Both the position numbers and the translations under genes were made by a program. DNA of 64,000 nucleotides from Labyrinthula sp. Ha (Eukaryota; Sar; Bigyra; Labyrinthulida; Labyrinthulaceae), in assembly GCA_015227615.1 (NCBI GenBank), contig JAALGZ010000030.1, positions 248,001-312,000 on the forward strand, read 5' to 3'. Shown here one piece after another: positions 11,918-23,069 of the stretch. Position 1 is the stretch's first letter. Every line of letters begins with the position of its first letter. The notes under the pieces are model-generated. The model made no database searches. It had not been told where the DNA came from and saw nothing but the letters and a program-made list of their open reading frames with translations.

Positions 11918-14900
11918 TGTAACTTTTTTTTTACTTTCTATAGTTTATTTTTATTTCGGGTTAATTTTCTACAACAAAAGAGTGTTTTATTAAGCACAAT
12001 ACAGAATATATTTATACTTCCGAAGAGTTTAATACAGTTTATGCGATCACAAATTCCCCGAATCTTCCAAATTTTGTTCCTATATTATACCTTGAAGTAA
12101 CATAATTAATTATTTGTATCGTACTCAAGTATAATTAACGGCTTTCTACATTATTGTTTGCACACTATATTAATAATTGAATTATTCTTTTGTAATTCTA
12201 ACAGAATAGATAAAGGATGCACTTTTTTTAAGAATGTACTATTGTTGACCAAATGGGGTGAATTAACTCAACTATCAAATAGAGAAAAAGATAAAGATAA
12301 AGAAATATTGGTTTGAGAATTACTCAGAATCCTTATGAGATTTTTTTGGGGCTAGATCTGGAAGAAGTCGTTACAACGCACACAGTGATAACATACAATT
12401 AAACCAATGACGAGAAGAGAATCACAAGTGTTTATTCTAAGCCAAAGTATCTGAGTCTTGGGTAAATGTGCACATATATGACTTCTCTCCTGGCAAACCT
12501 TCGCCATGAAGCATAATATACCATATGTGAACAATATTTTTACACACATGGCATTACGAGCAGTAGCTAAGTAATTCTTGGAAGCTTGTTAAATCAGGAT
12601 AAAGGGCCGCCAATTATATTTTAGTCACTATGAAGCTATGAAACGTGGTAAAAATGCTGATACTGCACTTAAATTGGGCAGGTTACAGCAACACGTGTTA
12701 AAACCTATTTTCTCAACTTCAACTAAACCATCATTCACCATGTTCAAACAACAGATTAGAATACCTGAAAATGTTCTAGTATGAAAGTATGTTTAGATGA
12801 TTGGTTATATCCATTCAACATGTTTTGCAATGATGTAGCCGAGAAGGCATCAAAGAAAATGTTTAATGCACGGCGTCTTTTGGCCAAGGCTTAAGAGCCG
12901 TTCTACTGGTTGTATCTTGATGCGCATTCTATTACTCTTTCTTAATTCTAAGGCTAACTCTAACTCATCTGTCCTAGCAAGAGTAATCATGTTGTCAATC
13001 ATTCTAACAATATTTCCGACAGACTGATTTGATAATACAAACCAGCTCAGGGGAAACCGTAATTGTCATTTGCCATACTTCCGTTAATCTTGTATGAAAC
13101 CCTGAGTTTATGAGGTGGGCTTAGTAAGAATTATGCCTATGCAACTTTTTAAACGCCATAACTAGTTTTAAGTTTATTACAAAGTACACATATCTTAACT
13201 ACCTTCGAGAATTCTAGTTAAACGTTATGTTGAGTAAGTAAACTTTTTTTCTGATGAAACGATTTAAGAATTTTTTACTTGAATCTAGGCAGTAGGCTCT
13301 GACTGTTTACCAGTGTAGCCCCAATTAATCTACTCTGTAGCCCACTACATTAAACAGGATCAATTCCTGAGTTTGAGTAAGAAATTAAAAGACTTCTACA
13401 ATCTATTATTCCCCATCCGCCAATGATTCTAAGTAAATAAAGCATAAATATTCTTGTGGGAAATGACAAGGAATTCTATTTCTAGAATAAAATCTGCGAA
13501 GTTTTGTATAAAAATGTATTCGCATTTTACGAAATGTTGTTCTAAAAAATTTCCCCCAGCATGATCTAGAAATAGCTATGCTCTACTAATTAAGAGTAGA
13601 ATGTGATAGTTCAGCCGTTATGTAGCTATCTAATTTCTACGTTAATACCTAACTTCTACATTTGCATAAGTCACATTTCAAGTCATGAATATTTATTTAA
13701 AAAGATCAAGCGTAGGATCTGATCAAATGCCACCCCTTTGAAGCATTTAAACCATGATTTTACTTAGAAATGTATCGAAGCAAAAACTCGATAGAAAGAC
13801 ATCTACTGCTTCGCTCAGCTGAGTAAGAATGAAACAATAGTTATTTGAACTAAGAATGGTCCTTCGCATGTTAATAAACAAAGTTGTCTGTACTCTGTAT
13901 TCATCGCGGAAATACACTATTGTGCTGAGAGGCAAAAAAAATTGTTACCTGTGAGAAACGCAAAGGGTCGGGAGATTATTAAATATCTACTTAAAAAATT
14001 TGTTTTAAATCTTGGCTTCTGGAGTTTGAACTTTGGATACCATATCAATACTAGTTTTAGAAAATAATTATGGCATTGTGATTTTTATTTATAAAATTAA
14101 CTTCTATCTATTCTGCTACACAAGTCCTATTAAGCAGCTCGAAAAAATTTCACTTTTATGAAACAATAGCAAAGAAAGTAATAAGATCGTTGATAAGGTG
14201 TTCAACTTCAGGATATTGCAATATGTGTTACCTCTATTTACTAATCCTTCCGAAAAGAAAATTGCTATATTTATAAGGAAATTCCGAAGATTCGCTATTT
14301 CTTCAATTTGAATAAATTATGATTTGAAGTTTCGATTATCTTGATTCTTTGTCTAGTAGTTATAGAATATAAGGATAATACTAACCAATTATCAATATTA
14401 TTGGTCAAGATAGAACCGGTATTAAGACCTACTGAGAGAAAAAAATTCTAAATGCAAAAGGTACTCCTCTTATATAAATCAATCGGGTCAATAAATAGAA
14501 ATCCTATGTTCACTATATCTCGCAGAATTCTGTCAGTTCCATGCATTCACAATTTTCATTTTGTTTAGTTTTAACTTTCAAGCCATGTGTGATGCTATAG
14601 TCTGCAATGCAAGGAAGAACTCTACCTAATATATGTATAAACGGAAGATGAACTTGGTTGAAGTTCCGAATTAGTCTAAGGTAGAACACACTTACCTGCT
14701 GACAAATAAAACGTATCTGGATAAGATAATAACTTAGTCAAAGTACAATAATCAGATTCAGATATTCCATGAAACAAAGATCAAGTAGAGGCGGGGAGAA
14801 ATACCACACAACAAATAAAAACCAGGACAAGAACTTATATATGACTCAACAGACGCTGATTTCTTAAGCTCACCTGTACGTTATGATTTTAGCTTTCCCT

Positions 14901-16406
14901 CTATCTAACAGATTGATAAAATCAACACGCCGAGGATAGTCTAGAGTTGTATCTGCATCTAAGAAAAAATTGAGGCAAGAGTATCTTTACTTATATCTCC
15001 AAGACTCCTTGACTGTAGAAGTCATTGCAAGAGAACTTTAGATAAGACTTCAAGATATTTTCTTAAATTTCACTAAAAAATCAATCTTTTATTGTATTCC
15101 TGGAATACATCAGTTCTATTGTTTCAATTTTTCTTGTATAGTCTAGCTCACCAAGAACAAATAAAACCATAAATCCAATTCGATTCTCTGTAAGTTTATA
15201 CTAACAGATAAATTAGGGAAATGCCTACCTATTTTTCTACGTAATGATTGCAATTGGTGAAATCATATATACTCTCTAAGGGAAACCTCAGAAGAAATTA
15301 GTATATAAGAAGGAACCAACACTAAAACTCTGTTACCATAAAAATTGCAACAGCTTGCAAATTATGGCGTAAAGAATATCAACCTAAAGCATAGAAATAG
15401 ATTAACCTTTTCAAGTCATACTCTTGTTTCGAAAAATATTGTGACGGTACTTTATAAAGTAATACAAGCTTGTACATCTTTATCCCAGATGAGGTCTTCC
15501 ATGAATATTTTGAGCTTATTATTGGCTCCAAGTTTCCATCTGTATTGACAATGAAATATGAAAGAGTTTGTTTGTATTTCTTTTAGTATTTATGGTTCAC
15601 TTAAGGGAGGAATATACCAACATGAAACCGACCACGAATATGTATATTCTACTTATTTCCATACATTTAGGTAAAACAGGAAAAGCATCCTAAAGTAGGC
15701 TTTAACTATATTATCCCTAAAACACCAACAATCTCTCATCCGTAATTTCATAATAAGAACTCGAAAAATTTTTAGCTTAACCATCTGGATAAATATTCTT
15801 AATAGCGCAGTTTCTATTATTGTTTGCAAAAAAAGTAACAAGAAAATAAAATTGAACCTTTTATACCAATTCTTTAATCTTATAGAGCTTAAGCTCCATA
15901 CTGGAAAACAAAATTTCATGCACATAGAGATTGTAATCAAGATACTCAAATGTTTTAAAATTTGTCAGTTTTAACTTTAATCGTGGTTACATCAAGTAGA
16001 TTTCAAAGCATGATGGTTCATTAATTCCCATCTCTTCGAAAAACGTAGTTCTCATTAAATGCTGTAAAAACTATGTGTTTGCTTAGTATAGTTAGAATAA
16101 AAAATATCACAGCAAAGAAAAATAGAAATATTTTACTTCAGTGTAGACATAATAAAACTAAATAAGCTAGGTTTGTGTGTTTTTTATCCTTATTTAATAA
16201 TTAGCTCTATTCATGATATATACAACAAATACTATTTTACCACAAATAAGAAATAATAAAACTAAACCTAAACATTTTATTCCAGTTTACTCAAGAAGCA
16301 CTTAATCTTCTTCCACATCACCATCAAGAAACTATAGAATATTTATACTCCAGTACAACTCAAAGAAACGTTTACCATTTCCTTACTTTTCAGCCATTTA
16401 TAAAAC
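11918..16406. other. intergenic, no gene recognised
   Basis: About 4.5 kb between LEA2-like copies 2 and 3. The first 120 bp are the copy 2 promoter region. A short open stretch near 12627-12780 (plus) has a peptide-like composition but no recognisable family and is closed by stops. Other small frames look like chance. No tRNA-like T-loop or tandem repeat was noticed. Confidence 0.45.
11981..11992 (-). promoter_or_regulatory. shared upstream motif of LEA2-like copies 1-3
   Basis: On the minus strand this reads TAATAAAACACT, about 65 bp upstream of the copy 2 ATG. Copy 3 has TAATAAAGCTC at nearly the same distance (17245-17255), and copy 1 has TAATAAAACAC about 90 bp upstream (485-495). Conservation between paralogs suggests a promoter element or simply shared ancestry; no known factor is assigned. 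Confidence 0.35.
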
Positions 16407-17180
16407 TTATTCTTCTCCATCAGCTAATGGACATCCAAGTGTAAAATTTGAAGCATGTATTGGTGTAGACAATTCTATATCCAAGTACTTTCCTAGCGCA
16501 TCTCCTGAAAGTACACCAATAAGTGGATCAATATCATCTATTAAATCAACTGTACATTGCTCTAATATAGGACCTAAAGCACCAATCGTATTGGAGAAAT
16601 TAAGAAACAATAATGCTGTTCCATTTCCTTCTCCCTTGATATCCAATTCAATTTTATCCTCTAGTTTCACATCAATAAGAAAACTTCCAAAATCAACTTG
16701 TACTTTGAATTCAAAAATAGTTAAAGGAAGAAAATTAACGTTTTGAAAGCTCAAAGGAAAACTCAGTTTTAGAAATCCAGCTTCAGATAAATCAACTCCA
16801 TCAATGTTTAAATTGTTCAAATCTGGGGTAAAATCTGGACTTCGAGGGAATAAAAATGCTGCGAATACAAGAAGTAGAAAGAAACAACAGCAAAACCACT
16901 TTTTCTTACCTTTACAATCACAAAGTGAACAGATTTTTCTTTTCGCTTTATCTTTTTTGCGAGCTCCTCCACCAACTCTATATGCAGATGATGTAAACCT
17001 ACTAATCCCACTTAGTGAGCGCCCATCAGCTCTTGGAAAGGATTCTTTTTTCCAGAGCTCTCCATTTTCTCTGTTCAGGTCTTGATCAAAAACAGGATTA
17101 TAGAATCGAGTGTGGTTGAAAGGTGGAAAGGCAGAAGGATATTGTTCTTGGTATGAATACGAACCCTGAAAATTTCTCAT
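16407..17180 (-). CDS. LEA2-like type II membrane protein, copy 3 (C-terminally shortened)
   Basis: A 257-residue paralog of copies 2 and 4, with YSYQ (8-11), NPVF (28-31), a lysine/cysteine-rich stretch, one helix (about 95-110), FPRSPDFTPDL and the same outer domain through LGCPLADGEE. It stops there (TAA) about 37 residues before the others. Sequence beyond the stop (about 16270-16405, minus strand) still resembles the tail-coding region of copy 4, for example the stretch matching the AACTCTTCTTTAG part and a GATGGTGATG block, but contains several stops and small changes. The loss is therefore by point mutation or indel, not by a clean deletion. FPRDPDF is changed to FPRSPDF. The gene may still make a membrane protein, because the lost tail is outside the most conserved part. 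Confidence 0.8.
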   Translation of the reverse strand: MRNFQGSYSYQEQYPSAFPPFNHTRFYNPVFDQDLNRENGELWKKESFPRADGRSLSGISRFTSSAYRVGGGARKKDKAKRKICSLCDCKGKKKWFCCCFFLLLVFAAFLFPRSPDFTPDLNNLNIDGVDLSEAGFLKLSFPLSFQNVNFLPLTIFEFKVQVDFGSFLIDVKLEDKIELDIKGEGNGTALLFLNFSNTIGALGPILEQCTVDLIDDIDPLIGVLSGDALGKYLDIELSTPIHASNFTLGCPLADGEE

Positions 17181-17217
17181 TACTTTCTTTTTATCTTATT
17201 GTTTGTGCAAAGTATTT

Positions 17218-17230
17218 TTTGAACTACTGT
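17218..17230 (-). promoter_or_regulatory. shared upstream motif of LEA2-like copies 3 and 4
   Basis: The minus strand reads ACAGTAGTTCAAA, 38-50 bp upstream of the copy 3 ATG. The identical 13 bases lie 28-40 bp upstream of the copy 4 ATG (23097-23109). Flanking sequence up to about 130 bp upstream also aligns between these two genes (AATATTAgGATACATTTG against AATATTAAAGTACATTTG), so promoter and gene were duplicated together. Confidence 0.45.
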
Positions 17231-17339
17231 AACTGTCTTAAAAAGAGCTTTATTAAATACAATATTAGGATACATTTGTACAGCTAAAATAGAAATACAG
17301 TTCTTCATCTTTCGAACTGCCAATACTTTTCACAATTAT

Positions 17340-17600
17340 ACAATATTTTCCAATATCGGTAATACTATCCTGTTAAAGTATTGGTAAGGTATTTCCTAGA
17401 ATACACGTTTTATTATACATAATGAAATAATCATATCAAAAGAATATCGATAACAATGTTTTGTTACCGATTCTAAGTTTGGTGCTGTTGGTTGTACATG
17501 AAATGCGATTGTCCCTAATCGTTCTTGAACTATTCTCGAATGCTTAATCAAAACCAAGCCGAGAATGAGAATCAAGACAGTATTCTCGAAAACTATGCTC
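17340..17600 (+). repeat. dispersed TTACCG/TCGAGA-rich repeat, copy R4
   Basis: A TTACC-type part (ATCGGTAATAC...TATTGGTAAGG, about 17355-17395) is followed by a TCTCGAA part (ATTCTCGAATG, CGAGAATGAGAATC, TATTCTCGAAAAC, about 17530-17595). The same two parts occur in reverse order at 7470-7684. Alignment is by eye and partial. Confidence 0.3.
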
Positions 17601-20600
17601 ACATAAAAAACACATTTCACTTATTATAAAACAACATAGATTCTATTGTCTGGATATAGACTAATGCTGCAATAATATTAATTTTGATATAACAAGGAAA
17701 AATACTTAATATGAAACCCAACCTAATGCAAGCTCAACAAATCAAAATGTGTTGCAGGTAGTACCTTAGCCTGATTAATTTCTTACAAACAGATTCGTAG
17801 TCAAAAAAATGAAGCTAATTCATCTGTTACTAGCTTCGATTCATCTGCTAGCAGCATTTCAAAATATTTTCCATAGTTGCTGGAATAGTATCACATTACC
17901 AAAATGAAAATTATTTCATGATTCAAACTATTATTAAGTTTTTCGCTCATTTAATCTATAGTGAAGACCTGCTAATTTATTTTTCTGTTCTTCTATTTTT
18001 TGCATTCAAAATATAAAATATAGAAATCTCTGATCTATGTGTTATTTTTTTGGTGAAGGAACTTTATGAGATTTATATGGTGTTTAAGTTCTCTCTTAGG
18101 TTACCATCTTGAAGGGTAATCTCGTGGGATTTCTAGTCAAGTTGAACTTCAGTCCTGTATCTGTACAGTATCTCCTTAGAACTGCAAATTAAGTTATTTT
18201 TAGTATTTTCTTGGGTATTTACTCTGAGGTTTAATTGAAATTTTCTTGAACAATATCCCTGTTGGAGATTTTGGAATGTTATCTGGCAATAGCAACTGTG
18301 GAGATACCTTGATATATACTTTGCACTATAGATTACAGTGTCAAGAGTTTTAAATTATTAGTTAAGGATTTTATCAAATTAATTTTCGTTGTCAAATATT
18401 GTTTTTTTCTCTTTACCAAGAAAACACGTATAAAACCTAGTAATGAGGGCTATCATCTTGTATTGTTGGAAGGTCATAGCTGCTGCAAAATGCTTGTTTC
18501 TATTTGGATTGAATTTTCCTATATCTTGCTTTCTTATCAGTTTCTTTGCAGTTTTGTTTAAGATTGTATTATTTATGGTTGATTACTTTTTATTGAACGA
18601 TTCTATATTTGTTAATATCACATAAATGGCCATGTCTTGATATCAGGCATTTTTCATGGCAATTTCGTTCTCAGTAATTGTCAAAAACAATTTTTTCTGT
18701 TATTTTGGCACTTATTTTCCAACTAATAATCTTAACAACGATGAGGAGCTTCATGTGTTCATTCACGAACGTGGTATGTAGATTCTCTGTAGCATCCAAA
18801 TAGTGTTTTAATTCACATGGTTTTTTGTTTCTTGTTAACTTGGCTAAACAAAAAACCCTAGAGCCAACTCTGGCAAAGAAAGTTGAGTATTAATCTAAAT
18901 TTTGGGTTTAATCCATTGGGTTCCTGATATTTTTTCTTTAGTTTTCACAATTAGTTTCTGTGTGTTATCTTATTCATTTCTTATTGTTATATTTGTTAGG
19001 TTGAGTGGGTCGTAAAGATTTTGGAGCGCTTTTACCAGGATTTAGCAGATCTCGATACTTGTTCAAAATCCTTCAAAGTGTCAAATCCCTTACGTGAAAC
19101 AAATAATTATTTCGGATACACATCGTTTAAATGGAATATTTAAATTGCGATGTGAATAGTACAATATTTGTTGAATCTCTTCCTTCACAATCAGCTTACT
19201 CGTAAAATCTATCATTTATTACTTTTGTAGAGATTACTTATATTTTTGTCTTAAGTATATCTTATTAGATAAAAGTTCAGGTAGATATGCCTGTATAACT
19301 TAGTATTATAGGTCTTATACATCTAAGCAAATAATAGTAAGGGTAACTAATTGAGTGTTTTCAGATACATCGTACTTAAAGAAGTAGAGACATTATTTCA
19401 TACATCTACATTACACCTTAATGAGTGGTTGAACCCTCTCTGTGGAATTTTCTTTTACTGCTACATGCATAAACTCTGTCTATTGATATAATCTTTTCAC
19501 GCCCAACCCTCTGAAGAGCACTATTAATCATACTACATAACTGCGATCTATGTTTTGCTGATGAAATGGAATAAATGGTCACAACTTGTATCTTTAGCCT
19601 GCAATTCTACATCTTATTGCACAGTCAGTGAATATTCAGTTTCGAACAAAGATGTTAACATAGTTCATTTTGTCTTTACCATTTGACCCTAGGTCTATAT
19701 ATTACTTCAATAGAGTGTCCAAAAAAACCTCCTTCACTATAGTAAGCATGTTTTCCACCATTGCAAATTACCGTATTGTGTCAGGAAATTCGGTAGATCA
19801 AATATTTCTAAGCCAACATCCTCAAAATTAGCTTCTAAGTGCAAATATAAAATCTTTGCATTTTCTTACTAGATCCCTAAGTCCGATAATTAATTTTAAT
19901 TAAATACATTGACGATGTAGAATTACAATCGTCGTTAGATAATTGCCTTGGTATTGGAAACCACATGAAAGATAGGGGAGAAAATGTATAATTCTATTGA
20001 GTATCCCCATGGTGGGGTACTTAAAATAGTGGAGCATCAACTAATACACTAGATAATTCAAACTTCTTGGCATCAATAAATTTGCTTTAGGATATTTCTC
20101 TGTCTATCGGTTCTTCTCTTCAGAGAATGTAATCCTACCATCTTATAACGCAATTTAGAAGAGTGAGAGTTTTCTAAGCATGCAGACAATGGTTATTACA
20201 TAGAGTGAAAAAAGATAGATACTTTTCTGATTTGTCTCAAGTTTATAATATCTGAATGCAAATGAAGTTTCTGTGATTATACTAAATTTCAAAATCTCAA
20301 AATATAACCTTTAACATATCGCGTGCTTCTTTGGCATAAGATATAGAGTGGGACTATTAAGCTACCTATATAATCCCAGTCATAACACAACTCGTAATAA
20401 AGGTAAAATACTTAAGCTCAGGGAAGTAAAGTTTTTTTACTTAGAAAACCCGGCTTTGACTTTTTTCTCAACTTATCAAAGGTGGTTCAATCTAACTTTG
20501 AAGAAAACCCCTCAAATTGGATCCAATTTTTCGCTTTTATGTATGGCAAAGTGTAAGCGTCATTTCAGTAAAAATTAAATTATTGTCAATTAAAGTTCAA

Positions 20601-22184
20601 GGGTATTTCAGAAATACTTCGCGACGATTTTAGTTCATAAGCAAGGAAATTTTCAATGAAATCTAGTTTATTCCATGTCGCTTAATTAGCTACTCGTTAT
20701 TTTAGGACTGGGACATAACATCTGGATACCGATTGTTACTACTTGAAATAATACAAAGGATATTTCAGCAAACTTTCTCTCCTAGAGGTGCAAGTGAAAT
20801 ATACGACAGATTCTTGCAAAATCGTAAAATGAATCAAGTTCTAGACAAACAAGGAATGTGATCAAAAAAATTATAATATCAAAATTAAGATTTACTTCCT
20901 AACTGCAAAATACATTTCAAGAACACGATTTATTCACGGACCTATTGGCAATTCCCTTGTTTGAGTGCTTTCCCCTATGATGGTAACTGTTCTTGCAAAA
21001 ACTTTGAAGAAACAGCTACTACTGATTTTAATAATATTTTTTTTCTATTTTATAATATGTAAATTGGAGTGTTCAGTCTTTTCATTGACACCTTAACAAA
21101 AGTATAGCAGTGGTCCTACGAGTTCCGAATCGAATTGGCACATTCTTCCTCTAGTGACAAAATGAAAGAAAATTTTGTAAAAAAAACACAATTAGGTATT
21201 CACTTGATTCTGTGACACTCACTTTGTGGATTGTTACCTAATTATATTTATGTTTTTCCGCGAAATTTCCTTTTGAAAAAAAAAGACGAATAGAATATGG
21301 ACTGGCTTAGTAGGGCCTACCTCAATTGACACAATGCTGCATTACTATCGACAAGCATTATCTTGCGAAACCGCAATAGTAATAATTGTAGTCCCGGATT
21401 GAGTTCAACCGAAGCTTGTTGTTCTATATGAGCTTAAATCTGCAATGAGGGCACGATTAAGTACTCTTTTAAAGAATAAAATCCAATAAACACGAATAAT
21501 ACGGTTGAACTTGCAAAATTAACCATCTGCGCTCCACGTGCAATGCGTACAATTTTCTAGTCTATAACTTCAAGCATAAACAGTTTTAATACTAGATATT
21601 TCTACCATATTACATAAATATTAACTAAAATATATATCTAAAAGCATCTTATATTTAAAATCATCTCATGGGTAGTTTTCTTTTTCACTTCAGAAAAGAA
21701 ATAAATATCTCCTACAGCATTTGCCTGTGTCTAGTATCCTGTTTAATGATTCAATAAAACAGCCTTTAAAAGGTAATAGAGCTCACAAAAATATCACCAA
21801 ACTTATGATTTGTTTTCCTTTCATATTATTTCTTCTTCCTCTCTCAACACGATATCTGCTTTATTTCAGAAGGACACGCATTTTCTGTATTTGTGACCCA
21901 CTTTTTTTCTTTAGCATGTAGAAATACTAAATGACAAAGTATAAAGTTCTAGTTAAACTATTAGTAGCTGGAAAACTATGTGATCATTTTCTTAACCTGA
22001 TACAAAACTGAAAGTATACCTTATTAAGAAATGAAGATAAAACAAAACATCTATAAAACTCCGTTTCTTTTTTTAACTCTTTACTTACTTCCTTCAAAAT
22101 AATGATAGAGTAAATAATTAATGCACTAACTATAATACAAATTAAAAATAAGTTCTTCTCCAGCTCAAAATATTGCGACAACTC

Positions 22185-23069
22185 CTAAAGAGTTTTCTTC
22201 ATCTCCATCAACTCACCAAAATACTTTTGAGCACCAATAGAAACTAAAGAAGAATTCAAGTGTTCTTCATTCACCCAAGATAACAAAGAACGCTTCTCTT
22301 CTTCATTAACAAGTGGGCATCCAAGTTCAAATTTTGATGGATCAATTGGCGCAGAAGCTTCTATACCTAAATATTTTGCAAGCGCTTCTCCTGAAAGAGT
22401 ACCAATTAATGGATCAATATCTCCAATTAAACCAACTGTACATTGTCCTAAAATAGGACCTAAAGCACCAAAAGTATTTGAAAAATCAAGGAATAAAAGT
22501 GCTGTTCCATTTCCTTCTCCTCGAATACCCATTTCAATTTTATCATCTATATTCAAGTCAATAATAAAATCTTCAAAATCAACTTGTGCTTTGAGTTCAA
22601 GAATAGTTAAAGGAAGAAAATTAACATTTTGAAAATTCAAAGGAAAACTCATTTTTAGAAATCCACCTTCAGATAAATCAACTCCATCGATGTTTAAATT
22701 ATTCAAATCTGGGGTAAAATCTGGATCTCGTGGGAAAACTAAAGCGATAATTCCAGCAAGCAAGATAACACAACAGCAACAAAAAAGCACAAATTTTATT
22801 TTGAAACTACATAGAACCGATGTTCTTTTCTTTTGTTCATCCTTTTTATCCGAATGAACACTAACAGCATATTGAGTTGCAGCGTGTCCGCCAATCGTAC
22901 TTACAGAAAGGTCTTCAGCATTTTGCTGAGGTTCTTCAACCCAGAAATTGTTAAGCTCTTGGTCTAATCCAGCATTAAAAAGTGGATTATGACTACCGTT
23001 GTTGTGGAAAGGAGGTAATCTATGAGGATCTTGTGGCTTATATGAGTAAATGTATTGATTATTTTTCAT
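22185..23069 (-). CDS. LEA2-like type II membrane protein, copy 4 (complete)
   Basis: A 294-residue paralog, the same length as copy 2. Residues 1-90 are a polar cytosolic tail with YSYK (8-11), PPFHNN and NPLF (28-31). One helix rich in Cys, Ile and Leu spans about 91-112. FPRDPDFTPDL follows at 112-122, then IDGVDLSEGGF, the strand-rich domain, the two conserved Cys (GQCTVGL and LGCPLVNEEE) and an acidic/basic tail ending MKKTL. Its promoter is related to that of copy 3. The TAG stop is followed in the same frame by 67 more codons (to 21984) that include a second hydrophobic helix, discussed separately. Function unknown; membrane anchoring is a prediction from hydropathy. Confidence 0.9.
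   Translation of the reverse strand: MKNNQYIYSYKPQDPHRLPPFHNNGSHNPLFNAGLDQELNNFWVEEPQQNAEDLSVSTIGGHAATQYAVSVHSDKKDEQKKRTSVLCSFKIKFVLFCCCCVILLAGIIALVFPRDPDFTPDLNNLNIDGVDLSEGGFLKMSFPLNFQNVNFLPLTILELKAQVDFEDFIIDLNIDDKIEMGIRGEGNGTALLFLDFSNTFGALGPILGQCTVGLIGDIDPLIGTLSGEALAKYLGIEASAPIDPSKFELGCPLVNEEEKRSLLSWVNEEHLNSSLVSIGAQKYFGELMEMKKTL

Larger units (their letters stand above)
17181..22184. other. intergenic, no gene recognised; repeat copy R4 at 17340-17600
   Basis: About 5 kb between LEA2-like copies 3 and 4. The proximal part holds the copy 3 promoter. A dispersed-repeat copy lies at 17340-17600. The remaining short open frames, such as 18443-18625 and 20348-20578 (plus), show no domain, no conserved partner and AT-rich composition. 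The last 200 bp form an open continuation of copy 4 past its stop. Confidence 0.45.

Noticed and set aside
12627-12790. Peptide-like plus-strand stretch (AMKRGKNADTALKLGRLQQHV)
   Set aside because: Closed by stops on both sides, no family recognised and no neighbouring fragment in line. It could be a transposon relic, but this cannot be supported.
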